Shown here: piece after piece, positions 7,256 through 15,800 of the stretch
Layout: the number at the start of each line of letters is the position of its first letter
Numbering within the stretch: the stretch's first letter is position 1
NCBI RefSeq assembly: GCF_019420015.1
Contig: NZ_JAHZIA010000055.1
Location: 21,745-40,240, forward strand
Source: Anaerofustis sp.
Lineage (GTDB): Bacteria; Bacillota; Clostridia; Eubacteriales; Anaerofustaceae
Direction of reading: 5' to 3'
Length of the DNA stretch: 18,496 nt
Program-made: the position numbers and the translations under genes
The notes under the pieces: model-generated
Told to the model about the DNA's origin: nothing
What the model saw: the letters and a program-made list of their open reading frames with translations, nothing else
Databases searched by the model: none

Positions 7256-8161
7256 ATGAAATCAAAAACAAAGCAGTTAATCGCAAGAATTATTGTTGGT
7301 TTTCTGGTAGTGCTTATGGTTCTAGGAGCCGTTTCGCCATATATTTTCGGTGCAGAAAAATATAAAAAATATACGAATGAGGATCTTCATATAAGTATGA
7401 AGATTCCCTCTTCAGCAAAGAAAGACATGGAAAGGTTAAGCGAGAACTCGAGGGAGTTTCCGGTTAATTTTCATCTTACCGCGAGAATAACTTACGGAGA
7501 TATATACGATGAAGTACTTGATGACAATAAGCTTGATAAGAAAGAGCTTAAGAGAAGACAGGTATATATAGAAAGTAATTTTGTAAAAGACACATGGAAC
7601 AACGAGGAGTATATCTCAAAATATTTTAAGGGTATACTGGCGGATGCAAAAAGCGAATACAGGTATAAAATTTCAAAATCAAATTTAAGCGGTATTCCCG
7701 CATGGAAATGTCATTATGAAGGGAAAAGCACCAAAAGCGAAGGTTACTATTATTTGACGGTGACAAACGGGGGGCTTTATGTTCTTCAGCTTGACTGTTA
7801 TCTTGAGGATATTTCGAATTATAGATCCACAGTAAATAAAATAAAGGATTCTTTTGAGATTACGGATTTGGTTATACCGACTCAAAAAGAGATGACCGAG
7901 ATAACCAAAGAGGAGAAAAAAGATACGGTAAAACCACAAAAGACCGATAACAATGCAGCAGCATCTACAAAAGAAGATACAGTAAAAGATAAGGAGAGTG
8001 CAGGAATAGTCGTGTTTGATTATTTCTTGATTGGACTTGTCGCAATTGCCTTTGTAGGTTCTATTGTGGCTTATATTGTAAAGCAGAAAAAATATAAAAA
8101 GATGAAAAATGAAAGACGTAAAATAAGAGTAAAAAGAAGAAATAATGATAAAATGGAATAA
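7256..8161 (+). CDS. hypothetical surface protein with N- and C-terminal membrane segments
   Basis: I do not recognise a named family for this 301-residue protein. A basic N-terminus and hydrophobic helix (about 10-31, ending SPYIFGA) look like a signal peptide or anchor. An extracytoplasmic domain follows at about 35-205, containing GIPAWKCHYEGK (147-158) and YYYLTVTNGGLYVLQLDCYLED (164-185), which loosely resembles the PsbP-like/DUF1795 style of beta-rich domain. Then come a low-complexity K/T/E/D linker (about 207-247), a second transmembrane helix (about 250-274) and a highly basic cytoplasmic tail (275-301, rich in K and R). ATG 7256 has AGGAGA (7245-7250) 5 nt upstream. Transcribed alone between a candidate promoter and a terminator. 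Function unknown. Confidence 0.85.
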   Translation: MKSKTKQLIARIIVGFLVVLMVLGAVSPYIFGAEKYKKYTNEDLHISMKIPSSAKKDMERLSENSREFPVNFHLTARITYGDIYDEVLDDNKLDKKELKRRQVYIESNFVKDTWNNEEYISKYFKGILADAKSEYRYKISKSNLSGIPAWKCHYEGKSTKSEGYYYLTVTNGGLYVLQLDCYLEDISNYRSTVNKIKDSFEITDLVIPTQKEMTEITKEEKKDTVKPQKTDNNAAASTKEDTVKDKESAGIVVFDYFLIGLVAIAFVGSIVAYIVKQKKYKKMKNERRKIRVKRRNNDKME

Positions 8162-8167
8162 AATTAT

Positions 8168-8192
8168 AAAAAGAAGTTTTAAACTTCTTTTT
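8168..8192 (+). terminator. intrinsic terminator after the 301-aa gene
   Basis: AAAAAGAAG (8168-8176) pairs with CTTCTTTTT (8184-8192) around a TTTTAAA centre; the T run forms the descending arm. A perfect TATAAT (8200-8205) follows and may be the recU -10, with only a weak TTTTAA at 8177-8182 as its -35. Confidence 0.8.
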
Positions 8193-8234
8193 ATTTTAAT
8201 ATAATTAAGGTAATGATATATAAAGGAGAAATGT

Positions 8235-8780
8235 ATGGGCTACTGGGAAAGCAGAGGACTGAGGGGAAGCGAGTTTGAAGATCTTATAAACAGAACGAAT
8301 AAAGTATATTTTGACGACGATTTGGCGGTTGTTCAAAAAATCCCTACATCCATAAAACCCGTCAGGCTGGACAGCGAAAGAGGAGTAATCTCTCTTGCCT
8401 ATTTTGATGAAAAGAGTACTGTGGATTATATGGGAAACGTTCAGGGGATTCCCATTTGTTTTGATGCAAAAGAGACAGGGCATAAAAGTCTTCCCATAGC
8501 CAATATTCATGAACATCAGGTTAAGTTTATGGATAAATTCGATATGCAGGGAGGAATTGCTTTTCTGCTTGTACATTTTAAATTTTGCGATGAGTATTAT
8601 ATATTGGATACAAAAACTTTGATTAAGTTTTACAATGATGCGCTAAGGGGAGGGAGAAAGTCCATTCCTTACAGTGCTTTCGATAAAAAACTCAGAGTTT
8701 ATACTGATACTAAATATCCTCTTCATTATTTAGAAGGGGTAAGCACATATTTGGATATAAAGGAGAAATCTTATGATTAA
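8235..8780 (+). CDS. recU: RecU, Holliday junction resolvase
   Basis: RecU is the Bacillota Holliday-junction-specific endonuclease of recombinational repair and segregation. The 181 residues match the family along most of the length: SRGLRGSEFEDLINRTN (6-22), KIPTSIKPV (35-43), the catalytic region STVDYMG (61-67) with D64, FDAKET (76-81) with D77 and K79, NIHEHQVKFMD (90-100) and GGRKSIPYSAFDK (139-151). The second acidic catalytic residue is Asp here and Glu in B. subtilis (FEAKET), a conservative change. The protein lacks the roughly 30-residue N-terminal extension of B. subtilis RecU. ATG 8235 is preceded by AAGGAGA (8223-8229); an ATG at 8231 is out of frame. Its 3' end overlaps the next gene by 8 bp. 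No ponA/PBP1 neighbour is present, unlike in Bacilli. Confidence 0.93.
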   Translation: MGYWESRGLRGSEFEDLINRTNKVYFDDDLAVVQKIPTSIKPVRLDSERGVISLAYFDEKSTVDYMGNVQGIPICFDAKETGHKSLPIANIHEHQVKFMDKFDMQGGIAFLLVHFKFCDEYYILDTKTLIKFYNDALRGGRKSIPYSAFDKKLRVYTDTKYPLHYLEGVSTYLDIKEKSYD

Positions 8781-10419
8781 AATAAACTTAGGGGGCAGTG
8801 AGGTGATTAACGTTGAAGAAAACACCGCCATAAAAGATATTGTAGATTTGAGTAAAAACGACAATCCCGTTGTTGGAGGGTTGGTGGACAATGAGGTTGA
8901 AAGTCTCTCTTATAAGTTGGTTAGGGATTGCTCTTTGGAATTTGTTCATTTAAATTCGTCTTTGGGAAAGAAAATATACGAAAAGACTCTTCTTTTTCTG
9001 CTTGCTGTAAGTTCAAAGCAAGTTTTTAAGGATAGAGAAATTTCCATCGGTTACTCTCTTGGGGGAGGGGTATTTTTTGAATATACCGATGAAAGCGATT
9101 TGAGTGAAGATGATATCAGACGTCTTAAAGAGGAGATGAGTAAACTCATTGAAAATGATATAACTATAACGAAATTGAAAGCCACAAAAAAAGATATGAA
9201 AGCTTCAATCGACAAAAATATTTTCCTTACGAACAAGGAGCTTGTGGAATATTTGGATGACGGATTGTTGACTTTATACGAGCTTGGCGGCGCTTACGGT
9301 TATTTTTACGGAGATCTTCTTCCTTCGACGGGATACTTAAAAGTATTTGATATTTTAAAATATCATCACGGGGCGATACTGCTGGGGTGTGATAAATCAA
9401 ATACTGATAAAGTCCATGTGTTTTACGATAATCCAAAACTGTTCAAAGAATATGAAGAGTTCGACAAATGGCTAAAGGACGTAGGGGTTACGAACATTGC
9501 TTCTTTAAACAGAAAAATAGAAAGGAATGAAATAGGGGAAATTATTCTTGCAAGCGAAGCAAGACACGAATATTTAATAGCAAAAGCCGCAGATAAAATC
9601 ATTACGGACAAACATCAAAAAAGGATAATCTTAATAGCCGGTCCGTCATCTTCCGGTAAGACGACGACTTCAAAGAGATTGAAAACCCACCTTATGGCAA
9701 GAGGACTTAGTCCTGTTACACTGGGGTTGGACGATTATTTTTTAGACAGAGAGCTAACGCCCAGAGACGAAAACGGAAAACCTCTTTACGAATCCATAGA
9801 AGCCATAGATATTCCTTTGTTTAATGAACATTTGATAAGGCTTATAAGAGGAGAGGAAGTGGAAATGCCTATTTTTGACTTTAAAGAAGGCAGAAGAAAG
9901 AAAATAGGAAGAACGATAAAGATAGACGGTGATAATCCGATTATAATAGAGGGGATACACGGTTTAAACGAAAGGCTTACTCTTAATATTGCAGATGAGA
10001 ACAAGTTCAAGATTTACATTTCGCCCTTTACCGTAATGGGAATAGATCAGTACAACAGGATAACGACATCAAAGATAAGAATGCTGAGAAGAATAGTAAG
10101 AGATGCCGGATTCAGGGGAAACAGCGCAGCAGATACGATAAGGATGTGGGAAGATGTAAGAGCAGGCGAAAAAGTTAATATCGTGCCTTACAGGGAAGAA
10201 GCGGATTATATAATAAACTCGACTCTTTTGTATGAAATTCCTGTGTTAAAGAAATACGCTTATCCTTTGTTGAAGGAAATAGGAAAGGATAACAAATATT
10301 ATTACGAAGCGAAACATCTCCTTGACTTTCTGTCTTTTTTCAAGGTCATAGAAAATGAGGAGTACATTCCCGGGGTTTCTCTTTTAAAAGAATTTATCGG
10401 AGGAAGTTTTTATAATTAA
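8773..10419 (+). CDS. TGS-domain / uridine-kinase-like nucleoside kinase fusion
   Basis: This 548-residue cytoplasmic protein has an N-terminal TGS-like domain (about 1-60), a middle region resembling the second additional domain of threonyl-tRNA synthetase (about 65-205; note PSTGYLKVFDILKYHHGAIL), and a C-terminal uridine kinase/phosphoribulokinase domain (about 283-500). The kinase part has a Walker A GPSSSGKTTTSKR (290-302), LGLDDYF (317-323), and IIIEGIHGLNE (390-400), so phosphate transfer from a nucleotide triphosphate to a nucleoside-like substrate is plausible. The role of the synthetase-like N-terminus is not known to me; there is no aminoacylation core. ATG 8773 overlaps the recU stop (8778-8780) and has AGGAGA (8761-8766), indicating translational coupling. 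A shared terminator follows. Confidence 0.85.
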   Translation: MIKINLGGSEVINVEENTAIKDIVDLSKNDNPVVGGLVDNEVESLSYKLVRDCSLEFVHLNSSLGKKIYEKTLLFLLAVSSKQVFKDREISIGYSLGGGVFFEYTDESDLSEDDIRRLKEEMSKLIENDITITKLKATKKDMKASIDKNIFLTNKELVEYLDDGLLTLYELGGAYGYFYGDLLPSTGYLKVFDILKYHHGAILLGCDKSNTDKVHVFYDNPKLFKEYEEFDKWLKDVGVTNIASLNRKIERNEIGEIILASEARHEYLIAKAADKIITDKHQKRIILIAGPSSSGKTTTSKRLKTHLMARGLSPVTLGLDDYFLDRELTPRDENGKPLYESIEAIDIPLFNEHLIRLIRGEEVEMPIFDFKEGRRKKIGRTIKIDGDNPIIIEGIHGLNERLTLNIADENKFKIYISPFTVMGIDQYNRITTSKIRMLRRIVRDAGFRGNSAADTIRMWEDVRAGEKVNIVPYREEADYIINSTLLYEIPVLKKYAYPLLKEIGKDNKYYYEAKHLLDFLSFFKVIENEEYIPGVSLLKEFIGGSFYN

Positions 10420-10446
10420 AAAGACCATGAAAACATGGTCTTTTTT
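10418..10446. terminator. bidirectional terminator between convergent genes
   Basis: A 12-bp perfect stem (10418-10429 with 10434-10445; core AGACCATG/CATGGTCT) and an AAAA loop, with A-run and T-run on either side, so it can stop transcription from both directions. The kinase stop codon (10417-10419) and the minus-strand stop codon (10447-10445) both overlap the hairpin edges. Confidence 0.9.
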
Positions 10447-10696
10447 ATATCAAGTTTCTTATTTTTTCGTATACGTCATTTACTTTTTCCATCAAAGTCA
10501 TTATACAGCTTCCGTCTTCATGTTCATTTAATATGTCCAAAAGATCCTCGGATATAAGTTTTGCTATATCTTCGTTTTCTTTTGTCAGTTCGTCATATTC
10601 CATATCGACGATTACCGAAATGTCGGTTTTAAAATCATCTACCATATAATTGCCGTCGAGGAATTCTTCCATAAGCTCAATAATTTCATTTACCAT
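10445..10696 (-). CDS. small acidic hypothetical protein
   Basis: This 83-residue protein is strongly acidic, apparently all-helical and without a membrane segment; I do not recognise its family. It reads MVNEIIELMEEFLDGNY at the start and ends in a lysine-containing helix. It is judged a real gene for four reasons: its ATG (10696-10694) has GGGGTG (minus strand, 10707-10702) 5 nt upstream; a credible extended -10 promoter lies upstream; its stop is at a shared terminator; and no coding frame opposes it. An acidic helical protein of this size could be a binding or regulatory partner, but nothing in the sequence shows one. Confidence 0.7.
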   Translation of the reverse strand: MVNEIIELMEEFLDGNYMVDDFKTDISVIVDMEYDELTKENEDIAKLISEDLLDILNEHEDGSCIMTLMEKVNDVYEKIRNLI

Positions 10697-10727
10697 ATAA
10701 ACACCCCGTCATATTTGAATTTATTAT

Positions 10728-10756
10728 ATTATATCACATATTTTTTTAAAAGTTAC
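10728..10756 (-). promoter_or_regulatory. extended -10 promoter of the small acidic gene
   Basis: On the minus strand, TGA-TATAAT (10736-10728) is a perfect extended -10. The -35 at 17 bp is poor (GTAACT, 10756-10751). Transcription would start around 10721, about 25 nt before the coding start. Confidence 0.6.
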
Positions 10757-10963
10757 TTTAGTATATGAATATTTTAAATTAATTATTTTCATTTATTTGG
10801 GGTATTTATACCATATATATGTTTGTAGAGGGGTTTGTTAAATACATTGGTAATTTATATTATGGAGGATTTTAAAGAGGTTTTGTAAAACCTTAAAGCT
10901 AGGGGTATATATTTTTTATTTCTTTCATATATTTTATTATAAAAGAATTGGAGGTTTACGTTA

Positions 10964-11377
10964 ATGAGCAGAAAAAACATCTGGTTTATAATCATAACAG
11001 TGGCTTTGGTTTTGATTCTTGCCGTATTTGCCGTGTTTTCCGGATTGAAAAAGGATAATAAAGCAGATATTTCGGGGGAATATAAATTGCAGAAAGTAGC
11101 TGTGGATAAAAAGGAAGTGGATTATTCGAATCTTAACTTTTACTATGTATTTAACAATGATTCTACCGGAAGTATAATATTTGAGGACGTTAAGTCTGAC
11201 TTTACATATGAGCTGAAAGAAGAGGATAATCAGCTTTTGCTTGTAATAAAACAGAATGATGACAATGTGCTTACCTATGGGATTACAAAGGAAGATAACG
11301 GAATAGTGATATCCCATGATACGCTCGGTAAGCTATACCTTTTGAAAGAAGAAGTTCCCGAGAGTTTAAAACAATAA
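10964..11377 (+). CDS. small membrane-anchored hypothetical protein, lipocalin-like
   Basis: The 137-residue protein begins with an uncleaved-looking hydrophobic helix (about 7-27) followed by a charged extracytoplasmic domain of about 105 residues. The opening of that domain, ISGEYKLQKVAVDKKEVDY (36-54), and the alternating strand pattern after it recall lipocalin-like proteins with a GxYxL start, but this is only a resemblance. No lipobox Cys is present, so it is probably anchored by the helix. ATG 10964 has GGAGG (10950-10954) 9 nt upstream. No strong promoter is seen; TATTAT at 10935-10940 lacks a good -35. A short inverted repeat, AGGTTTT/AAAACCT (10878-10884/10887-10893), lies in the leader region. 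Function unknown. Confidence 0.78.
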   Translation: MSRKNIWFIIITVALVLILAVFAVFSGLKKDNKADISGEYKLQKVAVDKKEVDYSNLNFYYVFNNDSTGSIIFEDVKSDFTYELKEEDNQLLLVIKQNDDNVLTYGITKEDNGIVISHDTLGKLYLLKEEVPESLKQ

Positions 11378-11540
11378 TTATTTGTGGCTTTGGATGATAA
11401 ATAAGATCATAATCCAAAGATAAAATCACAAAAGAAACAATTTAAAGAATGCCTTTATGTGAAATTCTTTTATTAAACGGAATTGTTTTTATTTATGATT
11501 TAATTTATTTTCAGATAAAATGAGCGAAATTATGAAAAGG
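11378..11540. other. gene-free stretch with a long imperfect hairpin
   Basis: Just after the 137-aa gene, TTTGTG (11381-11386) and CTTTGGAT (11388-11395) are mirrored by ATCCAAAG (11412-11419) and CACAAA (11427-11432), making a two-part imperfect hairpin of about 52 bases. It lacks a following T-run, so it is not a classic terminator; it could protect a 3' end. The rest, to 11540, is AT-rich with no ORF I can support. Confidence 0.5.
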
Positions 11541-11574
11541 AAAAAAGACTGCACTCTTAGTGCAGTCTTTTTTG
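11541..11574. terminator. strong 15-bp-stem terminator
   Basis: A perfect 15-bp stem (11541-11555 with 11559-11573; core GACTGCACT/AGTGCAGTC) and a CTT loop, with A-run and T-run flanks. It lies about 160 bp after the nearest upstream gene, so it either ends a long 3' UTR or a small transcript starting inside the gap. A short ATG frame from 11520 runs through the hairpin and is not a gene. Confidence 0.92.
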
Positions 11575-11595
11575 TGTTTTGTTAAGTTTACGTTG

Positions 11596-11623
11596 TTGTT
11601 ATTAAGTATACCTTTTGTATAAT
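11596..11623 (+). promoter_or_regulatory. candidate promoter upstream of the GDPD gene
   Basis: TTGTTA (11596-11601), a 16-bp spacer and a perfect TATAAT (11618-11623). Transcription from here would leave a leader of about 200 nt before the coding start at 11834. That leader is AT-rich and includes GCATAA/TTATGC arms near 11645-11680, with no riboswitch I recognise. Confidence 0.5.
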
Positions 11624-11833
11624 ATAAAATTTTCATAAATATACGCATAATATTATCATATTTTATCTATTTATGCAAAATATATCGTATTTTTACCTTT
11701 TTTCTCATGTCACATAAAGTATACATTAAGAGACGGTATCTTTATTCGAGGACCTAAAAAACGGGCAGGAATATATCTTATAGATTGCAAGAGTACTTCT
11801 TAATGTTCCTTTTAAAGATGTGAGGAGTATAGG

Positions 11834-12706
11834 ATGAGAGGCAGAAATACTTTTAAAATACTGTTTGGAATTGTTCTTTTTATAGGTATCGGTTTTGGAG
11901 TATTGTACGGATACAATAAAAGTTATGAAAAAAAGGTCAATTTGGATTTCGTGGAAAGAGGTATTATGGCACATGCCTGCGGAGCTATTGACGGAATCGA
12001 TTATACAAATTCAAAGGAGGCTCTTGAACTTTCACTGGATAAAGGCATAAGATACGTAGAGGTGGATTTTTCTCTTACAACGGATAATAAAATAGTCGCA
12101 ATTCATAAATGGAATAAAGATTCTTACGAAAGACTTGGAATAGAATATAAAGGTGAAGATAAGCCTATTTCTTATGATGAGTTTATGAACTGCAAAATAG
12201 AGAATAAATATACTGCAATGGATTTTGATGATGTTGTAGCTTACATGGAAAAATATCCTGATTTATACATTATGATTGACATAACAAAAGATTTGGATAT
12301 TGGTATAACGGAAAAAATGTACAAAATAATGTCGGAAAAATTAGCCCAAAAAAATCTTACGGACAGAGTTGTGGTGCAGGCGGGTACGAAAGAGATGTTT
12401 GATACCATAGATAAAATATACAAATTCCCTTACAAACATTTCTATATTTTGGAAAAGGATTATAATAATAAAGATAAATTTAAAGATATATTGGCTTATA
12501 TGAACAGTCACGAAGGGTTTATTTCTGTGGGGGCTCATAAAGATTATACTGACAAAAGTTTTGTGAAAAAGATTCACAAAAACGGATATTATTTCGGAAA
12601 CTTTCCTATAAACACTACAAAAGAAGCGAAGAAATTTTATGATATGGGGGTAGATTATTTGTGTACTGACGATCTGTCTTATAATGAGCTTAAAGATTTG
12701 AAATAA
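11834..12706 (+). CDS. membrane-anchored glycerophosphodiester phosphodiesterase-family protein
   Basis: The 290-residue protein has an N-terminal transmembrane helix (about 8-27) and one GDPD-like TIM-barrel domain outside the membrane (about 40-288). GDPD enzymes split glycerophosphodiesters into glycerol 3-phosphate and an alcohol. Seen here: the first catalytic His in MAHACG (H47, usually HRG), TNSKEAL (58-64, usually ENT), metal ligands E76 and D78 in YVEVDFSLTTD, the second His H91 in AIHKWN (usually HD), and MIDITKD (147-153), where the third ligand would be D149 and not the usual Glu. The barrel ends with VDYLCTDD (273-280), as in many GDPDs (typically VDGIxTD). Several core motif positions differ, so substrate or activity may differ. 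ATG 11834 has GAGGAG (11822-11827) 6 nt upstream. Confidence 0.82.
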   Translation: MRGRNTFKILFGIVLFIGIGFGVLYGYNKSYEKKVNLDFVERGIMAHACGAIDGIDYTNSKEALELSLDKGIRYVEVDFSLTTDNKIVAIHKWNKDSYERLGIEYKGEDKPISYDEFMNCKIENKYTAMDFDDVVAYMEKYPDLYIMIDITKDLDIGITEKMYKIMSEKLAQKNLTDRVVVQAGTKEMFDTIDKIYKFPYKHFYILEKDYNNKDKFKDILAYMNSHEGFISVGAHKDYTDKSFVKKIHKNGYYFGNFPINTTKEAKKFYDMGVDYLCTDDLSYNELKDLK

Positions 12707-12730
12707 AATTATTTTATCACTGTTTAAATA

Positions 12731-12771
12731 TTGTTTAGACATTCAAAATGATTTATAATAACCGGTATAAT
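12731..12771 (+). promoter_or_regulatory. candidate promoter(s) of the RND exporter gene
   Basis: Two TATAAT hexamers occur, at 12754-12759 and 12766-12771. The first has TTGTTT (12731-12736) at 17 bp; the second has TTCAAA (12742-12747) at 18 bp. Either would start transcription 35-55 nt before the coding start. I see no operator-like palindrome. Confidence 0.5.
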
Positions 12772-12815
12772 ATCACTGGGCTGATTTATATCGGTTTGTT
12801 TTTTAGGAGGAAATA

Positions 12816-15800
12816 ATGTCAAAATTCAGTGTCAAAAAACCCCTTACAATATTTGTTGCGGTGATAGGTATTATAATACTGGGAATAGTGTCTTTTACGG
12901 AGATGACTCCGGATTTGCTTCCTAACATCAACCTGCCTTACACCGTAATTATGACATCTTATCCCGGAGCCAGTCCGGAGAGTGTTGAAAGTACGGTCAC
13001 AAAGCCGCTGGAAAAAAGTGTTGCGACTACGGAAGGACTTAAAAATATAACCTCATCATCAAACGAAAATTATTCTCTTGTGATGCTTGAGTTTAACGAA
13101 GATGTAAATATGGATTCGACCGTGGTGGATTTGAGAGATAAGATATCCATGGTACAGAGGGCTTGGCCGGATGAGATATCCACTCCTTACATACTCAAGA
13201 TGAACCCCAACATGATGCCTGTAATGGTAAGTACGATAAGCATGAAAGGTGTTGACACAAAAGAGCTTTCATCTTTGCTTGAAGAGAGTATAATCCCTTC
13301 TCTTGAAGGAACGGACGGAGTTGCCAGTGTATCTACAAACGGAATGCTTTCTGACAGCATAAGTGTTGTTTTGAGCGAGAAAAAGATAAATGATGTAAAC
13401 GACAAAATAATCGACGCCGTAAACGGACAGTTTGCAAAGGGAGAGAGTTCTCTTGCCGCAGGGAAGTCGCAGATAGCAGGAGGAGAGAAAGCTCTTAAAG
13501 CTCAGTTAAAGGAGCTTAATAAGCAGCTTAAAAATCTGAAGACCGCAAGGAACCAGCTGGAAGATTTGGGAGTAACAATCGAGGAGCTGGAAGAGAACAA
13601 GAAAGAGGTAGACAGCTCTGTATCCCAGTTATCGGTTTTGGATAAAAACATAAAGCAGCTTGAGGAAGCTTTGAAGTATGCGCCTGAGGGCAGCGATGAA
13701 TACAACCAGATAATTGCTGGGCTTAACGAGATAGATTCTCAACTTGCGGGTATGGGGCTTAAGAGAAAAGATGTTTCTTCGGCGCTTAAAAAAGCAAAAG
13801 CGGGACAAAAGAGCATAAACTCTGCCCTTGATAAGATAGACGAAAACCTGAAGAAGAGCGGCGCAGACAGAGACAGTCTACAGGTGAAGATACGGGAGAT
13901 AGAAGACGGAATAGATTCCATAAACGCAGCCATACCTCAGCTTACGATTCAGCTTTCGAACCTTGAAAACGGAAAGAAAGAAATCGCAAGCGGAGAGAGT
14001 GAGCTTAAAGAGGCAAAGAAGACAGCTCTTGACAAAGTCGATATGTCTAAAACGCTGACAAAAGACATGATTTCGGGTATTTTGACGGCGCAGAATTTTT
14101 CCATGCCTGCGGGATATGTAACAGAAGAGGGTGTGGATTATCTGGTTCGTGTGGGGGATAAATTCAAAAGTATAAAAGAGATGAAAGACCTCACGATTAT
14201 GGATATGGGGATAGACGGATTGGACCCTATAAAACTCAGCGATGTGGCGGATGTTATGCTTACCGACAACTCCGATTTGACCTATACAAAGGTAAACGGA
14301 GAAAACGGGGTGATTATTTCTTTCTCAAAACAGTCAGATTATTCCACCACGGGAGTTACGGAGAATATAAACAAGAAATTTGAGCAACTGGCAGAAGAGA
14401 ATCCTGGGCTTGAATTCACGCCGTTGATGGATCAGGGGGATTATATAAACATAATAGTCGATTCTGTTTTAAATAACCTTATAGTCGGTTCAATCCTTGC
14501 GGTACTTATACTGATATTATTTCTTAAGGACATAAAGCCTACGGCTGTCATTGCGGTATCGATACCTATAAGTGTTTTGTTTGCGGTGGTTTTGATGTAC
14601 TTCTCGGGAATTACCTTAAATGTAATATCACTGTCGGGGCTTGCTGTCGGGGTAGGTATGCTAGTAGACAACTCCGTTGTTGTTATAGAGAATATATACA
14701 GGCTAAGAAACAAAGGTTACAGTGTAATAAAAGCTTCCGTTTCCGGTGCGGTACAGGTTGCGGGAGCGATTACATCATCAACCCTTACGACCATATGCGT
14801 ATTTCTTCCTATAGTTTTCGTAAAGGGAATTACAAAGGATTTGTTTACGGATATGGCTCTTACAATAGGATATTCCCTTATGGCGAGTTTGATTGTGGCG
14901 CTGACACTGGTACCTGCAATGTCTTCAAAGATGTTTAAAAAGACAAAAGACGTTAAACATCCGTTTTTTGACAAGATGCTTGGTAAGTACAGGGTTTCTG
15001 TCACATGGGCTTTGAATCACAGGCTTTTGGTGATTTTGGTTTCTGTCGGTACATTGATACTCAGTTTTTCCCTTGCGGGACTTAGAGGCTTTTCTTTTAT
15101 GCCTGAGGTGGAAAGTACACAAATCAGCGTAAGTTTAAAAATGCCTAAGGATACGCTTTTGGAAGATACCATAAAAACCTCCGATACTGCCATATCAAAA
15201 ATAAGGAAGATAAAAGGGGTTGAGACTGTGGGCGCGATGCTTAACTCTTCCGCTTCGTCGGATATGGCGGGGATGAGTATGGGAAGCAGTGAATCGAACA
15301 GTGTTTCAATGTATGTGCTTTTGGATGAAGACAGTAAAGTGTCTTCAAAGAGCGTTGCGGATGAGATAGAAAAATCCTGCGAAGATTTGGACTGTGAAAT
15401 AAGCGCATCGGGTTCTTCTTCCATGAGCGATACTTCTTCGGTTTTGGGAGGAAGCGGAGTAGCGCTAAAAGTATACGCCGATGATATTGATACTCTTAAA
15501 GAGGCATCAAAAGGAATAGCAAAGAAAATTGAGAGTGTAGAGGGAGTGGATGAAGTTGACGACGGACAGGAAGAGAACACCCCTGAAATAAGCGTAAGCA
15601 TAGATAAGAGCAAGGCGGCAAAATACAATTTGACCGTGGCTCAGGTTTATGAAAAGCTTGCGGGAGTGCTCACAAAAGAGAAGACGTCGACTACCCTTGC
15701 TTTAAAAGACAAAGAATATGATGTGATAATAAAAAACGACAATGCGGATAAAATCGACACGGACTACATTAAAGACTATAAAATCGGATATACGGACAGC

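Noticed and set aside
8460..8475. RecU Asp (FDAKET) in place of the B. subtilis catalytic Glu as a sign of inactivation
   Set aside because: Asp for Glu is conservative, the other catalytic residues are intact, and from memory FDAKET is common in clostridial RecU proteins.
11630..11833. Possible riboswitch in the long leader of the GDPD gene
   Set aside because: Only short weak stems are visible, with no recognisable aptamer core and no terminator/antiterminator pair next to the start.
14655..14680. Loss of one of the two TM4 Asp residues of the RND pump as evidence of a dead transporter
   Set aside because: VDN in place of VDD occurs in many RND pumps; the first Asp is kept.
15017..15628. 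203-aa minus-strand frame inside the RND gene
   Set aside because: Ser/Leu-rich shadow of the porter domain with no family features or ribosome binding site.
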